From contig MCFG01000002.1 in assembly GCA_002104895.1 (NCBI GenBank), positions 397,501 through 427,500 of the forward strand: a stretch of 30,000 bases of DNA. Reading direction: 5' to 3'. The stretch's first letter is position 1; the number at the start of each line of letters is the position of its first letter. The notes beneath the pieces are model-generated. The model was not told where the DNA came from. It saw only the letters and a program-made list of their open reading frames with translations, and searched no databases. The position numbers and the translations under genes were made by a program. Positions 21,541-30,000 of this stretch are shown one piece after another. The DNA comes from Anaeromyces robustus (Eukaryota; Neocallimastigomycota; Neocallimastigomycetes; Neocallimastigales; Neocallimastigaceae).

Positions 21541-24209
21541 TTATATATAATCATATGGTTTAAAATCTTCATTTAAAACTGTAACATCCCATTTACCACG
21601 AACTCTTTTTAAGAATTCACGAGTCCATGGGAGTATTTCTACTGTAACTCTACGAATACCAGCTTCTTTTAATACCCATAACCAGTAATTATCCAATGCC
21701 CACCAACGTCCATCTCTTGGATCTTGAATAACTCTTAATACAGGTAATTGATCAAAAGATATAGTTTTATTTCTAACACCACGTACAAGATCTCTAACAT
21801 TAGTATCTGTTTTAATATGAACAGATACAGTATGAGATGAAAAACGTACACTAAATGGATTAAGATATGGTTTTTTCCTATCTTTAAAGTGATTTATTTC
21901 TTTAGTTAGGGATATATGATGACGGAATGCAGAATGATAATTATTATATTGTAAGAAATAGGATTTACTTGTTCCAGAACATAACATAATATTTTTAATA
22001 TTTTTATTTCTATGAATTAAATTATCTTGTAAAAATGAGGATAATCCATTACTCCAAGTATAATAACCATTTCTTTGTATTGAATAGGATTTAAGATGAT
22101 TTCTTGTATTATAATCTTCATTAATAATAATATTTCTTTTAATAACCCATTCCTTTCTACCAGAAATAGTAACATCTTGGATTTGATGTGGGAAATTAAC
22201 TAATTCAGCTTCTAATGAATAAGGTATTTCATTGTAAGCTACTTGACCATCACTGAAAATAACTACCCATCCATTATTTCTACAAAAAGTAACTTTAGAT
22301 ACGGTACCTTTAGTATGATGTTTTTCTAAAAGTAAATGTAAAGAAACAATGGTAGTCCTCCATGCAATAGAACCATCAGCAAATCGTACAAACCAACACC
22401 ATCCATCACTACTCATGGATAGCCATGTTACTAATACATTTGGATATAATTTTTTTTGAACCTTTTATTGTAATAAGAATTATTAAATTATTATTATTAA
22501 ATTTATTATAAGAGAATTATTAAATTATTATTATTAAATTTATTATAAGAATTATTAAATTATTAATATTAAATTTATTGGTATGAAAATTATTAAATTA
22601 TTATTATAAATTTATGAATTTTTAATATATATTTATATTAATATTTAATTAATTTAATTTTATTTTAAATTTATAAATAAATTACCTCAAGTCTCCATTG
22701 TAAAAATGTTGGTATATTACTCCAAGATTCTTCACCATTTTCATATTGAATGTACCAAGAATCTCTTGTTCCAAAAATTAATAATTTTATTTTTCTTTTT
22801 GGTGACGGTATTGGATAAGTTGCTTTTATTTCTCGTGGAGCTTCATCAAATAATGAAGAATCATCTTGTAAAGAATATTCGTTTAAATCTTCAGTTATTT
22901 TTATGTTATTGTTATTATTAACTTGATTTGAATAATCTTCTTTATTAGTAGCTACCGTTGGAAGTGCACTACCCATAAATCTATCATATGAATTTTCAAT
23001 ATATTTAAGTTTTTCCAAAGAATTCATTTCATCTATATCATTTTCAGTAGTATCCATATCTTTATTATTAGTCAATGTTGGAATTTCATCTTTATTTAAT
23101 GAAGTGGTATTATCTTTTAAAGTAGTATCATTATGAAGATTTATATCTGATTTATTATTATGGTATTTGGAATGCATTTCTGATTCTGTTGTTTCAGACG
23201 TTTCAGTAACTGATTGTGTTGTACCAGATTCTGAACCAGATCCAGAATGTGAAACTTTATTGGAATTATAATGTTCAGAAGAAGATTCGTAATTTGATCT
23301 TTTATCAGAAATTTCTTGATTATAATCATGTTCATTATTATTAACGTTCATATTCATATTGTTGATATTATTGTCATTAATATTCATATTATTAATAATA
23401 TTATCATTAATATTCATGTTTTCATTTATCTCGTTTAATGAATAATTTATATTAGATAAATCATAAGCTGATTTTTGTGGTTCATAATTATTATCATTAT
23501 TTTCTTCTTCCAATATTGAATTTAAATTATTATTTGAGAGTCGTTTAGAAAGAATGTCTTGGCTTATATCAACATCTTCCTCATTAGTTTCATAAGATGT
23601 ATTATTTGCTGCTACAATATCTGTATTAAAATAATTAAAACGACTATATTCTTGTTCTGAAGTTTTACCATAGAATGAATTATCTGGTCCTGCAGAATAA
23701 CGACGATTATGTTCACGATGTGATGAAGAACTAGAATGTCTATTAATTTGAGAAGAATAACGTCTATGTGATGTCATACTTTTATCAACTTCTGACATTG
23801 AAACTGAAGTAATAGATAAATCATCTAATAATTTTTTTCCATAACTTTCATTTCGTGGTTTAATTTTTGGTGGAGCTTCATCATTAATTGCTGCATTATC
23901 AATATCAAATTGGGAATGACTGAAACTTATATCATCGTCATTATCATTATCGTTGTCATTTCTATATATATAATTAAGATTTGGAGGAATAGCTGGTGTT
24001 AATTGACCTCCAACATAAATAGTAATACCTTTCTTTTTATTTCTGTTTTCTAATTCATCATCGAATTGAGGATGTGAAGGTAAATCAATATATTTTTGTT
24101 GAAATATAACTGGGGCGATATTATCTTCATCATCATCGTCTTCAACCTCATCATATTTATGCTTATTCTTGTTCTTGAATTTTCTTCCAGTACAAAGAGA
24201 TAACAACAT
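21541..24209 (-). CDS. Uncharacterised 814-residue protein: W/DG repeats plus ParB/sulfiredoxin-like domain
   Basis: Two exons on the minus strand, 22686-24209 and 21541-22461, joined in phase 0 (GAG|GTAATT ... AAAG|GTTCAA). I do not recognise a named family. Residues 1-470 are low complexity: an acidic patch near 19-30 and Asn/Asp/Ser-rich stretches, with two DEAP segments, each followed by a basic motif. From about 473 to 700 come roughly five units of 35-55 residues with the pattern W-x3-F/Y-x-D/N-G-x3-W, for example WFVRFADGSIAW and WVVIFSDGQVAY. The last unit is weak. They suggest a beta-repeat or propeller-like fold (inference). Residues 712-784 (FSSHTVSVHI ... LPVLRVIQDP, RWWALDNYWLWVLKEAG, VTVEI) resemble the ParB N-terminal/sulfiredoxin-like fold. 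No catalytic Cys is seen there, so peroxiredoxin repair is unlikely. No signal peptide. The acidic tail and role remain unknown. Confidence 0.82.
22472..22616. repeat. Intronic minisatellite, about four units of 35-37 bp
   Basis: Four diverging copies of a unit containing AGAATTATTAAATTATTATT and a following AAATTTATTATA-type segment fill about two thirds of the only intron (22462-22685) of the W/DG-repeat gene. The first two copies are almost identical and the last is the most changed. Confidence 0.85.
23340..23440 (-). repeat. In-frame coding repeat, NMNIND units
   Basis: Within exon 1 of the W/DG-repeat gene the protein repeats NMNIND, NIIN and NNIN blocks about three times. The DNA is also repeated (TCATTAATATTCAT recurs), so the expansion came from DNA duplication rather than codon choice alone. 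Confidence 0.7.
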
Positions 24210-25799
24210 TTTTTTTTTATTTATTATTATTTATTTTATCTTTTTATCTATTGTATTATTAATATATTTCAATATATAAAGACATTTAAAAAAATATATA
24301 TAACATTAATACACTATTAATTTATAAGATAATTATGTTATTAATATTATAGCATTATCAACATTTATAAAGCATTTGAAATTTTATAATATATAGAATT
24401 ACCTTTAAATTAATAATTATGAAATGAAATATTTATAATATATTTGAAAATTCTATTATTAGTAGTAATTTAAATTGTTGTTTTTGTCTTCCTAAATAAA
24501 AAATAATAGTATATTTATTTTATATTATTCATTTAAATAGTACTTTTAATTTAAAAATAGTTATTATTTTTTAAAAAAAAAAATAATTTCTGGTAATTGA
24601 AGTTATAAGATTATAGTAATTCTATTTAATTTTATAATTATAAAATGAAAATTACAAATTCTCAAAACAAAATTGAAATTCAAAACTTATGATAAAAAAA
24701 AAGTTAAAAAGTATATCTTAAATAAGATATAAAATAAAAACTTTAAAAGTAGTAACGAGAAGTAAAAATCAATTTAGATAAAAATATAAATAATAGAAAA
24801 TTGAATATTAATAAAAATAAAATTAAAAAAAAAAAATTAATCGAAATTAAATTTAATTTTATTAATTAATAATAATAGTAAAATTAAAATTTTTTTATTA
24901 ATTAAAAATTTTTTTAAATTTTTTGGCCTCTAATTATATCTATATTCATTTTTTATTTTACATTTTGTAAATTTTTTTTATTTTCCATATTGTAAATCTT
25001 CTATAATTAAAATTTTTATTTCATTGTTTTATTCTATGATATTTTATTTCATTATAACTTTCTTTATATTTTATATTCATTATATTTCTCTTTTTTTTTA
25101 AGGTTATTATATATAAAAATAATTAAAAAAAATAATAATTAAAATTCAAAATTATTAAATTTCTAATTATTATATAGAGTTTTATATTAATTAAAACAAT
25201 TTAATAAAGTTAAATTAAAGTCATACTTTTTTAAATATATTATAAAAAATTATTTTACATTTCTACAGAAAAACATTTATCATGTTAAACATTATTAAAT
25301 ATTCTTTATAAACTATAAATTTTTATAATTTTTTTTTTCAACTTAATAAATCTCTATTATTTTTTCTTTTATTTATCTTTTTTTATTATCAACATTATCT
25401 TTAAACTTTCTAGTATTTTTTATAAAATATATTCATATATTATTGAATAATAAAACTTTTATTCATTTTCTCAGTACTAATTAAATGAGTATATTATAAT
25501 AATCAATATGAATTATAGCTTAGTATATAGTTACGAATTATAATAATTATTTATAATAAATTTACTATTATTCATATTACAAATTATTGTATTTTTATTT
25601 AGTTAATATAATGATTCAATATTTATTAATTTAAATATATTACTATAATTTATATTCCAATATATTTAAAAAAATTTAAAAAGTATTTTAATTAATATAA
25701 AAATTAAATTTAAAAATTAATTAAAATTATTTTAATTACTAATACTATTTTCTTATTAATATTTAGTTTTAAAAAATATAAAAAATAAAATTCATTAAA

Positions 25800-26150
25800 A
25801 TGCTTTTCTATTTTACTTTATTCTCTTTTATTTCATTATTTCTTTTTGTTTATGGTAGTAGATTTATTAATTAATAATGGCATTTCTGTTAATTATTGTA
25901 TAAATGATTTTGATTGTCGTTTAAATTTAGTAAATTATTGCTTTTTTTAAAAGATTTTTATAAAGTTCAATCCGTCTTTTATAAGAGATGCCAATTCATC
26001 TTATTATGTATTATTATTCTTAAATTCTTTAATTAAAATAAGTGATTTTAGAAAAATTATATATTTAATAGAAGATAAAAAAATTGTTCTAATTTTGATA
26101 TAAATGGTAAAGATAAAAATGAGGAATATCCAGTAGTTAATAGCAATTGA
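25800..26150 (+). pseudogene. Probable decayed gene for a small secreted, Cys-containing protein
   Basis: An ATG at 25800 opens 24 codons that read as a clear signal peptide (MLFYFTLFSFISLFLFVYGS, 25800-25859) before TAA at 25872. The neighbouring frame carries on from 25858 with VNYCINDFDCRLNLVNYC, a Cys spacing like that of many small secreted fungal proteins. It reaches TAA at 25948, after a run of seven T. A one-base shift there opens a further 29 codons to 26036, and a fourth piece (26085-26150) reads CSNFDINGKDKNEEYPVV before TGA. At least two or three frame breaks are needed, so the copy is not functional as read. Sequencing errors in homopolymers are an alternative explanation. No family can be named. 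Confidence 0.4.
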
Positions 26151-27360
26151 TACTAATAAACTTAAAAGTTAAAAATAAAAAATAAAAATAAAAATAAAAA
26201 AAAATAAAAGAAAAAAATGAATTTTTAATAGAAATTATTTTATTTTCTCCATGAAGATAAAACAAGCGTTATAAATTTATTAATAAATAAATAAATCTAA
26301 TAAAGAATAAATATTAAATATCTATATAGTTGTTCTAATTTTTATGTTATTTTATTTTATAATGCAATAAATTTATGATTAAATCTAAAAGAATTATCCA
26401 ATAAATATTTATTATTTCTATTTAAATAATTAAATATTTAAAAATTTTATATATACATACTTTTTTTATTATTTTTTTTTTAAAAAAAAAATACATTAAG
26501 TATTATTATTATCTATATTTATTATTACTTATAATAATCTTTTATATCTATATACAAAATTAATTTATTCTTTTAATATATTAAAAACATTTGAAAATTT
26601 TAGCTTTTCTTTGATAAAAGGAAAATAAATGAAAAAATAAAATTATATTTATTTGATAAATAAAGAGATATTTTATTCTCCTAAATTAGATATCTTAAAT
26701 TAATAATATTCCTTAACTATGGATCCAAACTTATTCAAATCCCAAATATCAATTATATGAAAAAATAATTTATATTAATACTTAATTCTATAATCTTGAT
26801 AAAGGAATTTTTTTTTTAGATATTATATATATACTGGTTATTTTATTAATTCGAGATTATTAAACCTAATTAGATTTTTAACCTTTGATATTTTTTTTTA
26901 ATGTATTAGTGGCTATTATATATATAATTAAATATAAAGAGAATACACTATTAAAAAGTATAATTACATATTTTTAAAGTAGTTCCATATTCTTTATAAA
27001 ATCTAGAAACTTTAAAAACTATCAAACTAATATAGTGGCTATTATTTCACGTGATAACTAATATATTTAATGCATTATATTATTTAAAAGAATATTAAAT
27101 ATAAAAAACACTTGCATCAAAATATAGTACCAATTTTTTCTTTCTACTGAAAAACTATTAATAAAAAATGTTACATTTATTTTTTAATGTTTAATTATTT
27201 TTATTTTATGCATTACAAATGGAAATTTTTGTACTAAATAATAACAATAAATATATATAACTTTTGTATATTTGACAGTAATATATGAAAATTATTTATT
27301 AAATATCTCAACTATTTCACTATTGTAATAATTATTATTATATATTATTATTATTCTATA

Positions 27361-27363
27361 TTA

Positions 27364-27398
<35 letters not shown>
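27361..27398. repeat. TTA microsatellite
   Basis: About twelve TTA units with one TTG, in an intergenic position. Confidence 0.85.
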
Positions 27399-28558
27399 AA
27401 TATTGATACACTATAATAATGATTAATTATATTTTATTAATTTGTCATTTATCTACTTTAAGTTATATTTTTTTTTTATTTATATTGATAGCAAATATAT
27501 ATTAAATTATTTTTAATTTTTAATTTAAATAAAAACAATAAAAACATATTTAATGTATTATAAAAAATTTTTATTAATTTTATAAATTAAAAATATAATT
27601 CTATAACACTTCCATAGAAATCTAATTTGTCACACATTTTAAAAAATATAATATGTATGACAAGGTTTTAAAAATAATAATCTTTTTTATATTTGTTAAA
27701 ATATTTTTTTTTAATGTAATTAACAATATTTCAATAATTATTAATATATTATATTATTGAACTTTTTATTATTATCATTATTATTATTAACACAATAATT
27801 GATAGTGAATAATGAATAATAAATATTAATAATATCAATAAGAATAATAACATTATAGTTTAATACATCATTTATAATTAGAATAGAGAATAGAATATAT
27901 TTTTTTTTCTGTTAATATAATCTGATAATGATAATATAGAGTAATAATAATACTGATAATAATAATTGTAATTATTAACTGTTAAAGGATAATTTTTTTT
28001 AAAAATATAAAATAATATAATATATATTATAAGAATCGAAATATGCTAAATTTACGTATTTAATTATTAATTTTTTATAATTACATTTAATTTTTCAATA
28101 ATTAATGAAAATTAATAATTAATGAATATTAAAAGTTTACTAATATATGTATTTTATGAATTATTCTTATTACTTAGAGATTCCAAATAAGATGCTATTT
28201 AGAATTTTTAAATAAGACAAAATAAAGATTAAAAGGTTTTTTGCATATTTATATATATATATATGTAAATCTTTAACCTTTTATTGATTATAAAGGTTAT
28301 GTTAATAATTATATGATAAAATACACGTGATTTATATAATAAGGATATAATAGTAAATTTTTAAAAATTAAAAAAAAATAATTTTAAATACAGTTAATAT
28401 TCTTTATTTTTTTATATTGATTATTTTTTTTTTAATAATTTAAACTTTTTTAATCGTAAAGTTAAATAAAAAGGTTTTTTTGGTTATATAATATATAAAT
28501 ATTTAAAAAAAAAAAAAAACAAACAAAATCATTTTTTTATGTAAATAATATAATTACA

Positions 28559-28589
28559 GTATTAATATTAATAATATTAATATTAATAC
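28559..28589. repeat. 15-bp perfect inverted repeat with a 1-nt centre
   Basis: GTATTAATATTAATA, one A, then the exact complement ending in TAC. It lies about 480 bp upstream of the CCDC61 start codon. Confidence 0.9.
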
Positions 28590-29065
28590 GGAACTATCTA
28601 CTATTTATTAAATATATAAATTATTAAATGTATATAAATTAATTATAATTTTAAAAAATAAAAATTAAAAAAAGAAATATTAAAAATAATATAAAAACAT
28701 TTATATTATATATATATATATATTTTTTGTAATATGTTTAAATAATAAATATTATATAAGTATATATAATAGTTATTATAAAATTTGTGTGTTTTTTTTT
28801 ATACGGTACATATGACACATAGAAAATTTATATCGTAAATTTCAATTTCATGTAGGCAACACTTTTTTGGATGAATAAAATCAAAATCAAAATTTTAATC
28901 GAAATCAATATAAAAATATATTTAAATTTAGAATAAATTTATTTTTAGAAATTTTAAAAGCTATATATAATATACTTAAATATATTTAATATATAAGATA
29001 TATATTTGGAATAATTGGAAATTTAAAAATAATTTACCTTTTTTATTTGTTTGAAATTAATATAT

Positions 29066-30000
29066 ATGATACAAGAAGAGAATATTTTTGATTTAAATGA
29101 AAAAGTTTTAATAACTTTTAAAAATGAGGAATATGTTTTAAATGCATATGCATTACTATCGAGAGATAGAGGTATTTCTACAAAAGAATCATTAATAATT
29201 AGTATTAAAAAAGAATCGACAAATGAATTATGGAAGGGGAAATATACAAATAATTGTAAATATATTAATATGTACAATACAAATAATATTTATAATTTTT
29301 TAACTTTTATTTGTAAAATGTGAAATTTATTGGTTGCTTCTATATTATATTATTATTGTAAAGATGTGGAAGAAATTACGAAAAAAACAGGAAATTTCAA
29401 GAAATTTTCTGTATTTATTGAAATGCTTTTTTCGGCAATTAAAATGGTTAATATATAGTTAATTGTTTGTTTATTATCAATAAAAATATTTATACTGAAC
29501 GATATTTTAATTTTATATAAAATATGATATATATATATATTTATAACTACTATAACAGAGCTCGAAAACAGTTACACTTGATTTATTGACATTAGAAGAT
29601 GTTAAAAAGTTGAGAGAAAACAAAAGTGATAATGAAAGAATTGATACAGCTGAAAGTAATAAACCATCAAAAAATAAACTTTTCTTAATTTTAACATATT
29701 CAGCTGCATTTGATAGGTATAAGGAATTATCGATATTTTTTTTTAAAAATTTCAAAAAGAATATTTATTAATATATTAAATAAATATTCTTTTTTATCAT
29801 ACTTATAATATAATTCTAATTATTACTATTAAAAAAAAACAAAAAACAAAAACAAAAACAACAAAAATATAAATAATAGAGTACATTATCCATTACCGTT
29901 AACTTTTCAAGGATTTGGTGATGAACTAAATACTATTACATTAGTTGAAAAATTAAAAAAGGAAGTTGAAATTTTAAAAAGTGAAAAAGAAAGTAATATT
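29066..30000 (+). CDS. CCDC61: CCDC61/VFL3 basal-body protein, N-terminal part (cut by window edge)
   Basis: CCDC61 (VFL3 in Chlamydomonas) is a SAS6/XRCC4-superfamily protein that acts at centrioles and basal bodies, in rootlet attachment and basal-body positioning. Exons: 29066-29255, 29364-29446, 29559-29716, 29880 to beyond 30000, giving 184 residues here. The ATG at 29066 is the first after an in-frame TAA at 29030-29032. The head domain shows NELWKGKY (about 53-60), then across the first splice VEEITKKTGNFKKFSVF (65-81), SSKTVTLDLLT (92-102), and LFLILTYSAAFDRVHYPLPL (131-150). These align block by block with vertebrate CCDC61 (WRGEF, HKTGNFKQF, SVTLDLLT, EFDRIHYPLPL). Residues from about 164 are a Lys/Glu/Leu-rich coiled-coil start (EKLKKEVEILKSEKES). 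The donor of intron 2 is GTTAAT. The rest of the gene lies outside the window. Confidence 0.93.

Larger units (their letters stand above)
24210..29065. other. Long divergent intergenic region
   Basis: About 4.9 kb lie between the starts of the W/DG-repeat gene (-) and CCDC61 (+). It contains a probable secreted-protein pseudogene (25800-26150), a TTA microsatellite (27361-27398), a 31-bp palindrome (28559-28589), and a 13-bp direct repeat at 26907-26919 and 27033-27045. A hairpin with 9-bp outer arms lies at 28230-28283. Elsewhere I see only AT-rich sequence without extended open frames. Confidence 0.6.

Noticed and set aside
22706-23335. Extra frames overlapping the W/DG-repeat gene on both strands (22706-22921 and 23141-23335)
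   Set aside because: Shadows of exon 1 of that gene in other frames.
29023-29755. Minus-strand frames at 29023-29277 and 29513-29755
   Set aside because: Complement of CCDC61 exons 1 and 3, whose plus-strand reading matches the family.
1-30000. CRISPR array, phage, defence island, tRNA or rRNA genes
   Set aside because: Repeats are microsatellites without regular unique spacers; no GC-richer structured RNA segment or prokaryotic gene cluster was found. The COG1926 gene is intron-bearing and stands alone.

Overview
The window looks like nuclear DNA of a flagellated, extremely AT-rich eukaryote, most likely an anaerobic gut fungus (Neocallimastigomycota). Four things point there. Exons are short islands of richer composition in a background of poly-A/T tracts and ATT, AAAT and TTTA microsatellites. 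Introns are mostly 80-370 nt with GT...AG ends, and every reading frame uses the standard code. The gene set is eukaryotic: an ABCA transporter, casein kinase 1, RPN10 and CGI121. The right edge carries CCDC61/VFL3, a basal-body protein that fits a lineage with zoospores. The assignment is an inference from composition and gene content, not from a marker gene.

Layout: (1) 163-1729 (+), last exon of an ABCA-type half with a degenerate nucleotide-binding domain; (2) 2867-4620 (-), an eight-exon phosphoribosyltransferase of the COG1926 type, otherwise typical of bacteria and archaea; (3) 9654-12793 (+), a casein kinase 1 delta/epsilon homologue whose first possible stop lies inside a splice donor; (4) 15731-18511 (-), RPN10 with nine exons and three ubiquitin-interacting motifs; (5) 19624-20638 (+), CGI121 of the KEOPS complex, five exons; (6) 21541-24209 (-), an 814-residue protein of unknown role with W/DG repeats and a ParB/sulfiredoxin-like C-terminal domain; (7) 29066 to the edge (+), the 5' part of CCDC61. 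A decayed secreted-protein gene probably lies at 25800-26150.

The seven genes alternate strand without exception, so intergenic spaces alternate between convergent and divergent. I joined the exons by hand from splice sites, reading phase and family similarity. Most of them are too short to stand out as open reading frames. No operon, CRISPR array, tRNA, rRNA or intact mobile element was seen. The genes do not form one pathway: they are housekeeping functions (proteolysis, tRNA modification, signalling, basal body) plus one probably transferred enzyme and one uncharacterised architecture.
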